From: Urbifossiella limnaea
GTDB lineage: Bacteria > Planctomycetota > Planctomycetia > Gemmatales > Gemmataceae
Direction: 5' to 3'
Length of the DNA: 64,000 bases
Assembly: GCF_007747215.1 (NCBI RefSeq)
Contig: NZ_CP036273.1
Coordinates: 3,828,322 to 3,892,321 of the forward strand
Positions 52,081-61,367 of the stretch are shown here, in pieces (positions within the stretch are counted from its first letter, which is position 1; each line of letters begins with the position of its first letter). The position numbers and the translations under genes are program-made. Below the pieces are notes generated by a model that was not told the DNA's origin, searched no databases, and was given only the letters and a program-made list of their open reading frames with translations.

Positions 52081-53166
52081 TCACCTCGTCGGGACCGGGG
52101 CCGGCCGGGCCAGCCGCCACAGCCGGTGGACGGCGACCCCGACGACCGCCGACCCCGCGGCCCGGAGGCACACCGCGGGGAGCACCGCGGCCGGGAGGGC
52201 CGGTCCGGCGGTGACCCGGAGGTCGAACAGTTGCATCACGTCGGCGAAGTCCGCCCCCCGAAGGGCCTGGTCCACCGCCCACCACGCCATCCCTGCCGCC
52301 CCGATCTCGTTCGCCGCCAGCCCGGTGATCGACACCAGCGCGACCAGCAAAGCGACCGACGCCGGGGCGAGGACGACCGCCCCGGCCCGGGCCAGCGGCC
52401 GGCCGGCGTCGGCCCCGAGTTCCCCTAACGCGTCCCCCGGGTCCGCCGGCCCCACCCTGGAGCGGTCGCGTAGCCGGGTGGCGAGCCGGAGCAGTCCGAG
52501 GCACCCGACCGCCGCTGCAGCCGCCAGCGGCACCGCCCGCCAGTCGAACACCCGGATCCCCGAGTTCTGGACTTGGCCGATGGCCATGCCCAGCGGGACG
52601 GCCGCACACGCCGCGAGCCCGAGCCGCGCGAAGACGGAGAGGAGGACGACCGCCATCGTCCGGGGCATGTCCCCGACGAGAGTTCGGCGGGCGCGCCCGG
52701 CGGCCCGGCCGATCGCGTCGACCACGAACGCCCCGGCGATGAGGTGGAACCCGACCAGCAGTCCGGCGGCCGTAGGGCTGGTGTGGCGAACGGCCTGGAC
52801 CGCCCCCCAGTCCCGGACGAGGTCGAGGGCGTCGGCGGCGCGGAGGAGGTGGGCCACGGCGAACGCCGCCCAGGCACCCGGGCCGGCGTCGGGCGGGGCG
52901 TCGAAGTGGCCGGGGCCGAGGAGTGCATGGGCGGCGGGGAAGGCGGTCGCATACACCCCCAGCGCGACGGCCACGTGGGCCGCCCGTGCGGCCGGCGCGG
53001 TCCCGCAGGCGGTTGCGGCGACCAGGTTTGCCCCGGCGAGGGCGAGGGTGACGGCGAAGCCGGCCCAGAAGAGCGGGGGAGCCGGAAAGCCGACGACTGC
53101 CGACGTCGCGGTCACACCCGCCCACCCGGCGGACGCGACCACGAGGGTGAGGCGGATTGGCGGCAT
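52081..53166 (-). CDS. Polytopic membrane protein of unknown function
   Basis: This is a 361-residue, strongly hydrophobic protein with eight to nine predicted helices, for example LTLVVASAGWAGVTATSAVV, a WAAFAVAHLLRAADALDLV helix, and ending AVHRLWRLARPAP. It has no motif I recognise. It is a single gene flanked by 50-bp direct repeats. Codon use is like that of core genes. An ATG start at 53166 is the first in frame. Confidence 0.65.
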   Translation of the reverse strand: MPPIRLTLVVASAGWAGVTATSAVVGFPAPPLFWAGFAVTLALAGANLVAATACGTAPAARAAHVAVALGVYATAFPAAHALLGPGHFDAPPDAGPGAWAAFAVAHLLRAADALDLVRDWGAVQAVRHTSPTAAGLLVGFHLIAGAFVVDAIGRAAGRARRTLVGDMPRTMAVVLLSVFARLGLAACAAVPLGMAIGQVQNSGIRVFDWRAVPLAAAAAVGCLGLLRLATRLRDRSRVGPADPGDALGELGADAGRPLARAGAVVLAPASVALLVALVSITGLAANEIGAAGMAWWAVDQALRGADFADVMQLFDLRVTAGPALPAAVLPAVCLRAAGSAVVGVAVHRLWRLARPAPVPTR

Positions 53167-53325
53167 GGTCGGCCTGTTCGCGCTCCGGAATCGGTCTCGC
53201 CCTGCTCTTCACCATTCGCTCCGGAGGGAGAGGTATTGGTACACTCGGGCGGGCAGGCCTCGTCCTCACCCGGCGTCAACGTTATCCCCGTCGTTGGAAG
53301 CGCTTGCCCCGGGGCACGACAACGC

Positions 53326-53375
53326 CCGCAACAGCACCCCGAGGTCGTGCCGGGCCGTGCCCCGGGTCGGCCGCC
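53326..53375. repeat. 50-bp direct repeat, copy B
   Basis: Starts CCGCAACAGCACCCCGAGG and differs from copy A at two positions. Confidence 0.85.
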
Positions 53376-53707
53376 AGCACCCGGTTTGTCGGTTCGTCGA
53401 GTTGAAGGACGACGACATCGACACGGCCGACGTGTCGCCCTCGCGGGGGGACGAGATTCTGACCACCACTGCTCGCGCGGGCGACTCGGGTTGGAACCCC
53501 CAACGGGTAGGGAAGGTGAGGAGGGGGGCGTCATAGGTCCCGATCACGCCGACACGGTAGGTCTTGGCGCTCCGGAAATGGAATTGCGTCGCACCCGTTG
53601 GAGGTGTGAGAATGTCGGGTGAATTGAGTCGCCCCACCGCCGCCCGTCCCACGAGGTATGCCGCACCTTTCGCCGAGTTCGACGCCCACGAGCTAAGGTG
53701 CGGAGCC

Positions 53708-54283
53708 ATGTCCGAAACCATCACGCCGAGCCTGCTCGAACGGGTGCGCCACCAGGACGCGGCCGCGTGGCACCGCCTCGTGCTGCTGTTCACGCCCGTC
53801 GTCTACCAGTGGGTCCGCCGCGGCGGGGTGCCCGAGGCGGACGCCCCCGACGTGGTGCAGGACACGTTCGTCGGCGTGCTCCACAGCGTCGTTGAGTTCC
53901 GCCGCGACCACGACGGGGCCACGTTCCGCGGCTGGCTCCGCCGCATCACCCAGTACAAGGTCCGCGACTTCTTCCGCCGGCAGGCCGACCGGCCGACCGC
54001 CGAAGGCGGCTCCGCCGCCAACGTCCGCCTCCACCTCCATCCCGAATTGCCGCCCGACGATGAGGCCGACGAGACGGACAGCCAGAGCCTCGTCCGCCGC
54101 GGGCTGGAACTCATCCGGGACGAGTTCGAGCCGCGGACCTGGCAGGCGTTCCAGGCCGTCGGCGTGGACGAGCGGCCGGCCGCGGAGGTCGCCGCCGAGC
54201 TGGGCATGTCCGTTGGGGCCGTGTACGTCGCCAAGAGCCGCGTCCTCAAGCGGCTCCGCGAGGAGCTCGACGGCCTCGTCTGA
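53708..54283 (+). CDS. ECF-type RNA polymerase sigma factor
   Basis: The 191-residue protein has region 2 (LLERVRHQDAAAWHRLVLLF, DVVQDTFVGVL) and region 4 (RTWQAFQAVGVDERPAAEVA, LGMSVGAVYVAKSRVLKRLR). There is no anti-sigma gene. Instead the next gene is a Ser/Thr kinase, the arrangement of the planctomycete ECF-kinase groups in which the kinase is thought to control the sigma factor. I chose ATG 53708; an in-frame ATG at 53564 would add an unrelated stretch. It probably directs transcription of the kinase and the surface protein behind the shared 27-bp element. Confidence 0.92.
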   Translation: MSETITPSLLERVRHQDAAAWHRLVLLFTPVVYQWVRRGGVPEADAPDVVQDTFVGVLHSVVEFRRDHDGATFRGWLRRITQYKVRDFFRRQADRPTAEGGSAANVRLHLHPELPPDDEADETDSQSLVRRGLELIRDEFEPRTWQAFQAVGVDERPAAEVAAELGMSVGAVYVAKSRVLKRLREELDGLV

Positions 54284-54290
54284 GCCGGGC

Positions 54291-54317
54291 CGTGTAAGGT
54301 CGCCGCGATAAGCACGG
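54291..54317 (+). promoter_or_regulatory. 27-bp shared element, copy 1
   Basis: The element begins CGTGTAAGGTCGCC and contains CGCGATAAG. It is identical to 58051-58077 and lies 39 nt before the kinase start. A TAAG word occurs twice in it. The spacing is too short for a classical -35/-10 pair, so it may be a -10-type element with an operator, or an ECF-specific promoter. Confidence 0.6.
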
Positions 54318-54355
54318 CGGGGAGACCGCGTTCGGACCCGTGAGGCGCGCCGCCG

Positions 54356-57300
54356 ATGGTTCGCAACGACTGCCCTGCCCCGCACGTCCTGAGCGCGTTC
54401 AACGCAGGCACGCTCGACGACGCCCAGATCGAGACGGTCGGCGCACACCTCGACGCCTGCCCCGCGTGCCGCGACCGACTCGCAGACCCCGGCCCCGCCG
54501 ACGCCGTCTGCCGGCTCGTCCGCCGGGCCGATCAGGCCGGGGCCGAGACCCCGGAAGCCGGCCTGCTCCGCGCCGAAGAACTCGTCGGGCGGCTCGACGC
54601 CGACTCGACCACCCGGACGCCCGGCTGGGCCGACGGCAGCGCGCGGCCGCCGCACGCCGACCTGTCGGCCGAGGCCCGCGAGGTGCTGGCCCCGCCGGAA
54701 GCCCCGGGCGAGATCGGCCGGCTCGGGCCGTTCCGGGTGCTGGAGGTGATCGGGTGCGGCGGCATGGGCGTGGTCTTCCGGGCCGCCGACCCGCGGCTCG
54801 GCCGCACCGTCGCGGTGAAGGTGCTGCGGCCGCACGCCGCCCGGCAGGCCGGGTTGAGCGACCGGTTCCTCGCCGAGGCGCGGGCCGTGGCGGCGGTGCA
54901 GCACGACCACGTCATCCCCATCTACGAGATCGGCGCGGCGGCCGGGCGGCCGTACTTCGTCATGGCGTTCGCCCCGGGGGGCACCCTCGCCGGGGAGCTG
55001 GCCGCCGGGCCGCTGGAGCCGCGCCGGGCCGCCCGGCTGATGCGCGAGGCCGCGTCGGCCGTGGCGTTCTCCCACGCCCGCGGCATCGTCCACCGCGACC
55101 TGAAGCCCGGCAACGTGCTCCTCGACGCCGCCGGCCGGGCCGTCGTCACCGACTTCGGCCTCGCCAAGCGCGCCGACCTGGGCGACGCCGACCTCACCGT
55201 CGCCGGGCAGGTGATGGGCACGCCGAACTACATGCCGCCGGAGCAGGCCCAGGGTCGCGGGGCCGAGGTCGGGCCGCCGGCCGACGTGTATGCGCTCGGG
55301 GCGACGCTCTACGCCCTGCTCACCGGCCGCCCGCCGTTCCAGGCCGCGACGCCGCTGGAGACGTTGCGCCAGGTGGTCGAGCTCGACCCGGTTTCGCCGC
55401 GGGCCGTCAACCCGGCCGTGCCGCGCGACCTGGACACGGTGTGTCTGACGTGCCTGCGGAAGGAACCGGCGAACCGCTACCCGACGGCGGCGGCCGTGGC
55501 CGACGAGTTGGGCCGATACCTGGACGGCCAGCCGATCCTGGCCCGGCCGGCGGGCCGTGTCGAGCGCGCCCGCAAGTGGGCGCGGCGGAATCCGGCCGTA
55601 GCCGCGTCGCTGGCCGGTGTCGGCGGCGTCTTCCTGGCGGCGTTCGCGCTCGTGACGTGGAGCTACCTGCGGGCGGAAAAGGCGCGCGTGGACGAGGCCG
55701 GGCAGCGGCAGACGGCCGAGGCGAACGAGCGGGCCGAGCGGTGGGGCCGCTACCGGGCGAACATCGCCGCCGCGTCCGCGGCGCTGCGGCTCCAGAACAG
55801 CGGGGCCGCCCGCCGCGCCCTCGACGACGCCCCGCCGGAGCACCGCAACTGGGAGTGGCACCACTTCCACAGCCAGCTCGACGGGGCCGCCCTCGTGGTG
55901 CCGGTGCCGGGCGGGCAGGTGTTCGCGCTCGCCATCAGCCCGTCGGGCCGGCAGGTCGCCGTCGGCTGCAGCAGCCACCCCGACGTGTACCTGTACGACG
56001 TGGCGACCGGCCGGCCCGACGCGGTCCTCCGCGGGCACACGGCCTGGGCCACGGGCGTGGCGTACCGGCCGGACGGCGGGCAACTCGCCACCGTTGCCCC
56101 CGACCAGACCGTCCGCCTCTGGGACCCGGCGACGGGGCGAGAAACCGCCCGGTTCCCGATCCCCGGACCGCCGGGCGACGCGGGCCATCCCGTGACCGTG
56201 AGCTACAACGCGGACGGCACCCGACTCGTTTCCAACACCACCTCCCGAACGGACCGGCTGGGCGTGGCGGGCCGGCTGTGGGACGCCACGACCGGCCGGG
56301 AACTGGCCGCCGGGTCGGGGCGGCACGTGGGCTTCCTGCCGGTCTCCTTCCGCCCCGACGGCCGCCGGGTCGTGATGGCGGACGGGGACTACGTCCACGT
56401 CCACGACGCCGCCACCGGCCGCCGGCTGACCACCCTGGGGCCGCACCCGCTGACGGTGGGGGCGCTGCACTACAGCTCGGACGGCCGCCGGATCGCCTCC
56501 TGGCAGACCTCCAACACGCCCAGCCCGTACGACACCGCGGCCGTCGGGGAGTACAACGCCGTCCGCCTGTGGGACGCCGAGACGGGCCGGGAAACCGCCG
56601 TGCTGCGCGGCCACACGACCGGTGTGATGACGCTCACATTCAGCCCGGACGGGGCGCGGCTGGTGACCGCCGGCGGTTACCCGGACAACACGGCCCGCCT
56701 GTGGGAAGCGGCGACCGGCCGGCCGCTCGCCGTCCTCGCCGGGCACAAGAACACCCTTGAGGCGGTGGCCTTCAGCCCCGACGGCACCCGGCTCGTCACG
56801 AACTCGCTCGATCAGACCGCCCGGCTCTGGGACGGCCGGACCGGGCGGCTGGTGGCCGTGCTCGGCGGGCACACCGGCCAGGTGTGGCACGCCGTCTTCA
56901 GCCCGACCGGAACCCGGCTCGTCACCGCGGCGGAGGACGCGACGCTCCGCCTGTGGGACGCCGACACGGGGGAGCTGCTCGCCGTCCTCCGCGGGCACGG
57001 CGGCGAGTTCACCCGGGGTAGCGGGCCCGTCTTCACGCCCGACGGCGCCCGCCTCCTGACCGGCTCGGCGGACGGCACGGTCCGCGTCTGGGACACGGCC
57101 CTGGCGGAGCGGAACGGCATCCTCCGCGGCCACGAGAGCTACGTCTACGACGCCGCCTTCGGCCCCGACGGCGAGCGGGTGGCGTCGGCCGCGTGGGACG
57201 GCACCGTCCGCCTGTGGGACGCCACGACCGGCCGACAGACCGGCCTGCTCCGGCACGAGGCAAAGATCTTCCACTCGGTGTCGTTCGGCGGCGACGGCCG

Positions 57301-58024
57301 CCGGCTGGCCGCCGTCGAGCGCGATCGGGGCGTGGCCGTCTGGAACACCGCGGCCGACGCGCCGCCGTGGATCGTACCGATGGGGTTCGACGAAGGCAGC
57401 CGGGCCGCCCTGAGCCCGGACGGCACCCTCCTGGCGGCGGCGTCCACGGCGGGGACTGTGCGGCTCTGGGACGCGGCCGCGCGGCGGGAGGTGGCCCCGC
57501 TCGTGGGCCACGACGGGTCCGTCGCGGACGTGGCGTTCCGCCCCGACGGCCGGCAGCTCGCCAGCACCGGGCACGACGGAACCGTCTGCCTCTGGGACGT
57601 GGCCGCGAGCGCCCGGGTCGCCGTGCTGCGCGGGCACACGCGGACCGTGTGGCGGGTGGCCTTCAGCGCCGACGGCACCATGCTGGCGTCGGGGTCGGCC
57701 GACAACACCGTCCGCCTGTGGGACGCCCGGACGCACGAGCTGCTCGCGGTGATGCCGGTGGGGAGCGCCGTGTACGGGGTGGCGTTCGGCCCGGACGGCA
57801 GGCGGCTGGCGGCCGGCTGCCGCGACAACACGATCCGCCTGTTCGACGTGGCCCGCCGTCAACAGGTGGCCGAGCTGCACGGCCACACCGACTACGTCCA
57901 TTCCGTCGGCTGGAGTCCGGACGGCACGCGGCTGGTGTCCGGGTCCGGCGACCTCACCGTGCGCGTGTGGGACTCGCTCGCGGCCCAGGACCGCGCCCGC
58001 CGCACGGCGGGGCCGGCGCGATAA
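54356..58024 (+). CDS. WD40-repeat Ser/Thr protein kinase with N-terminal zf-HC2-like domain
   Basis: This is a 1,222-residue protein. Residues 1-50 resemble the zinc-binding anti-sigma domain (CPACRDRL). The Hanks-type kinase spans about 122-395, with the Gly loop CGGMGVVF, VAVK lysine, HRDLKPGN and DFG in the TDFGLAK segment. A membrane helix lies near 415-437 (VAASLAGVGGVFLAAFALVTW). From about 500 to 1,210 are WD40 repeats, about fourteen, with WD dipeptides such as RLWDAATGR. It should sit in the membrane with an outward WD40 sensor and phosphorylate targets inside, possibly the neighbouring sigma factor. Confidence 0.94.
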   Translation: MVRNDCPAPHVLSAFNAGTLDDAQIETVGAHLDACPACRDRLADPGPADAVCRLVRRADQAGAETPEAGLLRAEELVGRLDADSTTRTPGWADGSARPPHADLSAEAREVLAPPEAPGEIGRLGPFRVLEVIGCGGMGVVFRAADPRLGRTVAVKVLRPHAARQAGLSDRFLAEARAVAAVQHDHVIPIYEIGAAAGRPYFVMAFAPGGTLAGELAAGPLEPRRAARLMREAASAVAFSHARGIVHRDLKPGNVLLDAAGRAVVTDFGLAKRADLGDADLTVAGQVMGTPNYMPPEQAQGRGAEVGPPADVYALGATLYALLTGRPPFQAATPLETLRQVVELDPVSPRAVNPAVPRDLDTVCLTCLRKEPANRYPTAAAVADELGRYLDGQPILARPAGRVERARKWARRNPAVAASLAGVGGVFLAAFALVTWSYLRAEKARVDEAGQRQTAEANERAERWGRYRANIAAASAALRLQNSGAARRALDDAPPEHRNWEWHHFHSQLDGAALVVPVPGGQVFALAISPSGRQVAVGCSSHPDVYLYDVATGRPDAVLRGHTAWATGVAYRPDGGQLATVAPDQTVRLWDPATGRETARFPIPGPPGDAGHPVTVSYNADGTRLVSNTTSRTDRLGVAGRLWDATTGRELAAGSGRHVGFLPVSFRPDGRRVVMADGDYVHVHDAATGRRLTTLGPHPLTVGALHYSSDGRRIASWQTSNTPSPYDTAAVGEYNAVRLWDAETGRETAVLRGHTTGVMTLTFSPDGARLVTAGGYPDNTARLWEAATGRPLAVLAGHKNTLEAVAFSPDGTRLVTNSLDQTARLWDGRTGRLVAVLGGHTGQVWHAVFSPTGTRLVTAAEDATLRLWDADTGELLAVLRGHGGEFTRGSGPVFTPDGARLLTGSADGTVRVWDTALAERNGILRGHESYVYDAAFGPDGERVASAAWDGTVRLWDATTGRQTGLLRHEAKIFHSVSFGGDGRRLAAVERDRGVAVWNTAADAPPWIVPMGFDEGSRAALSPDGTLLAAASTAGTVRLWDAAARREVAPLVGHDGSVADVAFRPDGRQLASTGHDGTVCLWDVAASARVAVLRGHTRTVWRVAFSADGTMLASGSADNTVRLWDARTHELLAVMPVGSAVYGVAFGPDGRRLAAGCRDNTIRLFDVARRQQVAELHGHTDYVHSVGWSPDGTRLVSGSGDLTVRVWDSLAAQDRARRTAGPAR

Positions 58025-58050
58025 CCCAACTCCTTCCTCTCCGAAAAGAT

Positions 58051-58077
58051 CGTGTAAGGTCGCCGCGATAAGCACGG
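58051..58077 (+). promoter_or_regulatory. 27-bp shared element, copy 2
   Basis: Exact copy of 54291-54317, 48 nt before the start of the FG-GAP surface protein. It suggests joint control of both genes. Confidence 0.6.
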
Positions 58078-58124
58078 TGACGGCGGACGATTCCGTCGGC
58101 GATCACCCTGCAGAGAGCGGTCCG

Positions 58125-61100
58125 ATGGTCACGAAAACCTGGCTGCGGCTTTGGAAGCGGGCGTGTCGGCTGGGCGGGCCGCGGCCGCCGGTCCGGCGGG
58201 CCGCTCCACTCGGCCGCCTGGAGGCGTTCGAAGACCGCGTCGTCCCCGCCAACTACGTCCAGAACTTCGGCGACCTCGCCGCCCCGGCCCTGCCGACGGG
58301 GTGGACGAACGTCAACAACGCCGGCGCGAATCCGTGGGCGGGCAACGGGAGCGCGGCCACGGTCGCCGCTCCGGCCGTCGTAACCGACACGTTCCTTCAG
58401 AGCCCGGTGTTCAACATCTCGGCGGCGGCCGGCGTGCAGTTCGACAACAACTATCTCACCGAGAACTCGTTCGACGGAGGCGTGCTGGAAGTGAGTGTGA
58501 ACGGCGGGGCGTTCGTCGACATCCTCGCCGCCGGGGGCAGTTTTATCATCGGCGGTTATTCCGGAACCCTCGGAGGATCCAACCCGATCGCCGGTCGCCA
58601 GGCGTGGACCGGAAATTCCGGCGGGACGCTCACCACCGCCGCCAATCTGCCGGCCGTGGCCGTCGGCGGGACCGTCCAACTCCGCTGGCGCATGGCGACC
58701 GACGGGAGTGTTCCGCTGAACGGGTGGACGATCGACGGTGTGATCGTCGCCAACGCCAGCACGCAACTCGTTTACGCGGCCCCGCCCGCGTCCACCGTTT
58801 CGTCGTACACGCTGCGGGTGAGTGGCAGCCAGTACCAGATCGTGGACACGGCTAACCCGGCCACGGTGCTGGCCAGTCAGTCCGCCGATGCGACCAGTTC
58901 GATCTCCTTCAGCGGCCGGGCTGGGGCGACCGACACGTTCGTGCTGGACACGTCCGGGGGCGACATCACCGCACCCGTGGCGTTCCTCGGTCTGGGCGGC
59001 ACGGGCGGCGGCGATTCGTTGCAGAAGATCGGGGCGGGAAGGGCCGTGCTCGGCGGCACAAGTTCCTACGCGGGCACGACCACCGTCACCGCCGGTACCC
59101 TCCAGGTCGGCGCCGGGGGATCGACCGGCAACCTCGGCGCGGGGGCCGTCGTAAACAACGGTACCTTGTCGTTCGGCCGGTCCAACGATGTCGTCATCGG
59201 CAACGCCATCAGCGGGTCCGGCACGCTGGTCCAGATTCCCAGCTTGGGCGGGCGAACGTTGTTCCTGACCGGGACGAACACCTACACCGGGCCCACCGTG
59301 GTTCAGGCCGGTAACCTCGTGGTCGGCACGATCGGGGGAACGACTGGCACACTGGGGACCGGGCCGGTAACAGTCCTCCCGGGTACCAGGCTGAACTTCG
59401 GCCGGTCGGACGCTACGACCGTGGCGAACCCGATCGACGGCGGTGGCTCGGTCTCGGTCTTGGGCGGCGACGTGACCTTCACCGGGGCGAACACGTACAC
59501 CGGGATCACGTCCGTCGACAACAACAGCGTTCTGCGGGTCGGGGCTGGGGGCACGACCGGCACCCTGGGGACCGGGCCGGTCACCACGAACGGGTTCGGC
59601 AGCAGCACGCTGGTGTTCAACCGCTCCGACAACATCACCGTGCCCAATAATTTGAACAACACCCTCGCGGTGACACAGGCGGGTACGGGGACCATCACGT
59701 TCCCGCCGACCGCGAACCTCGCCTACGGGGGTGTGACCGCCGTGACCGACGGGACGCTGTTGCTGAACGGCACGCTCCCCCTCGGGCTGGCCGGGTCGGG
59801 GGTCACGCTCACCGGCACCGGCGCCCTTGGCGGCAGCGGGTCCACCCCGCGGGCCGTCGCGGTCGCGGCGGGCGGCGCCGTCCTCCCCGGCGACCCGACC
59901 ACGATCGCCACCCTGTCCACCGGCAGCGTCGCGTTCAACGGCGGCGGCACCACGTTCGGCGTGAAGCTCGGCGGCCCGGGGGCGGTGGACGTGCTGGCCG
60001 TGACCGGCACCGTCGCCCTCGGCGGGGCTACGCTGTTCGTCCTCCCCGTCGGTGCGCCCCTCCCGATCGGCAGCTCGGTCGTGATCCTCCAGAACGACGG
60101 GGCGGACGCCGTTGGCGGCACGTTCGCCGGCGTCGCCGAGGGCGGCGTCGCCCTCGACGCGGGCGGCGCGGCCTACCGGGTGAGCTACGTCGGCGGCGAC
60201 GGCAACGACGTGACCCTGACCGCGATTCCCACGCCCGGGGCGCTCGTCGGGCCGCTGCTCGTGACCGGGCCGGGCACCGGCAGCGGGCAGGTCTTCGGCC
60301 CGACCGGCGGCGGCCAGTTCGGGGCCGGCTCCGGCGTCACGCTCGTCCCGGGCTTCGCCGGCGAGCTACACGGTGCCCTCGGCGACGTGACCGGTGACGG
60401 TGTGCCCGACGGCGTCGTCGGCACCGGCCCCGGCGGCGGCCGCGTGGTGGTGGTGGACGGGGCGAACGGCCCGGCCCCGAACGTGGGCAACGTGCTGGCC
60501 GACTTCGTCCCGTTCCCCGGCTACGCCGGCGGCCTGTTCGTGGCCGTCGGCGACCTGACCGGCGACGGCATCGCCGACGTGGTGGTGACGCCGGACGCGG
60601 CCGACGCGTTCAGCGGCCCGGTGCCGAACCAGCTGCCGGTGCGGGTGTACAACGGCGCCTCGCTCCGCGGCGGCACGAGCACCCCGTCGCTGGTGGCGGC
60701 GTTCGACGGGCTCGCGTCGCTGAGCGGGGCGAGCGGGCAGAACAACCCGCTGGTGAAACTCGGCGGCCGGCCGGCGGTCGCCGACGTGAACGGCGACGGG
60801 CTCAACGACCTGCTCGTCGCCGCCGGCACCGGCGGCGGCCCGCGCGTCACCGTGTGGAACGGCACCGGGTTCGCCGGCGCCGCCGGCGGCCAGCCGACGA
60901 CGAACCCGATCGCCAACCTGTTCGTGTTCGAGAGCACGCAGCGCGGCGGGGCATTCGTGACGGCCGGCGACGTGACCGGCGACGGCCAGGCCGAGATCGC
61001 GGTCGGCGGCGGGCCGGGCGGCGGGCCGCGGCTCCGGGTCGTGAACTCGGCCGTGCTGCTGGGCCTGCCAAACCTGGAGGGCGTGAACCTCGACGACCCG

Positions 61101-61367
61101 GTGAATTTGGGGAACGGGCTGGTGCTGAACAACTTCTTCGCCGGCAGTTCGAACAACCGCGGCGGCGTGCGCGTGGCAGCAAAGGATGTGGACGGTGACG
61201 GCCTGGCCGACATCGTGACGGGGAGCGGGTCGGGCGAGGCGTCGGCGGTGCGTGTGTATCGGGCGACGCAGTTGGCGACGGCGTTCGGGTCGAGTTCTGA
61301 GCCGGGCGGGGTCCAGACGTTCGATCCGTTCGCGGCGGTCATCCCCGGCGGCGTCTGGGTCGGCTGA
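58125..61367 (+). CDS. Surface protein with autotransporter-type repeats and FG-GAP repeats
   Basis: This is a 1,080-residue protein. The N terminus holds the planctomycete LEAFEDRVVPAN export or anchoring motif near residue 30. Residues about 270-560 contain autotransporter-associated beta-strand repeats (VTAGTLQVGAGGSTGNLGAG type). Residues about 750-1,065 hold FG-GAP/VCBS repeats with calcium-binding-like DxDGDG loops (DVTGDGVPD, DLTGDGIAD, DVNGDGLND). It is probably exported and bound to the cell surface. It follows the kinase gene and carries the same 27-bp upstream element. I used ATG 58125; the earlier 58077 start lies within that element. Confidence 0.85.
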   Translation: MVTKTWLRLWKRACRLGGPRPPVRRAAPLGRLEAFEDRVVPANYVQNFGDLAAPALPTGWTNVNNAGANPWAGNGSAATVAAPAVVTDTFLQSPVFNISAAAGVQFDNNYLTENSFDGGVLEVSVNGGAFVDILAAGGSFIIGGYSGTLGGSNPIAGRQAWTGNSGGTLTTAANLPAVAVGGTVQLRWRMATDGSVPLNGWTIDGVIVANASTQLVYAAPPASTVSSYTLRVSGSQYQIVDTANPATVLASQSADATSSISFSGRAGATDTFVLDTSGGDITAPVAFLGLGGTGGGDSLQKIGAGRAVLGGTSSYAGTTTVTAGTLQVGAGGSTGNLGAGAVVNNGTLSFGRSNDVVIGNAISGSGTLVQIPSLGGRTLFLTGTNTYTGPTVVQAGNLVVGTIGGTTGTLGTGPVTVLPGTRLNFGRSDATTVANPIDGGGSVSVLGGDVTFTGANTYTGITSVDNNSVLRVGAGGTTGTLGTGPVTTNGFGSSTLVFNRSDNITVPNNLNNTLAVTQAGTGTITFPPTANLAYGGVTAVTDGTLLLNGTLPLGLAGSGVTLTGTGALGGSGSTPRAVAVAAGGAVLPGDPTTIATLSTGSVAFNGGGTTFGVKLGGPGAVDVLAVTGTVALGGATLFVLPVGAPLPIGSSVVILQNDGADAVGGTFAGVAEGGVALDAGGAAYRVSYVGGDGNDVTLTAIPTPGALVGPLLVTGPGTGSGQVFGPTGGGQFGAGSGVTLVPGFAGELHGALGDVTGDGVPDGVVGTGPGGGRVVVVDGANGPAPNVGNVLADFVPFPGYAGGLFVAVGDLTGDGIADVVVTPDAADAFSGPVPNQLPVRVYNGASLRGGTSTPSLVAAFDGLASLSGASGQNNPLVKLGGRPAVADVNGDGLNDLLVAAGTGGGPRVTVWNGTGFAGAAGGQPTTNPIANLFVFESTQRGGAFVTAGDVTGDGQAEIAVGGGPGGGPRLRVVNSAVLLGLPNLEGVNLDDPVNLGNGLVLNNFFAGSSNNRGGVRVAAKDVDGDGLADIVTGSGSGEASAVRVYRATQLATAFGSSSEPGGVQTFDPFAAVIPGGVWVG

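Noticed and set aside
53693-58075. 1,460-codon open frame on the minus strand opposite the WD40 kinase
   Set aside because: Antisense shadow of the sigma factor and kinase genes, with low-complexity composition.
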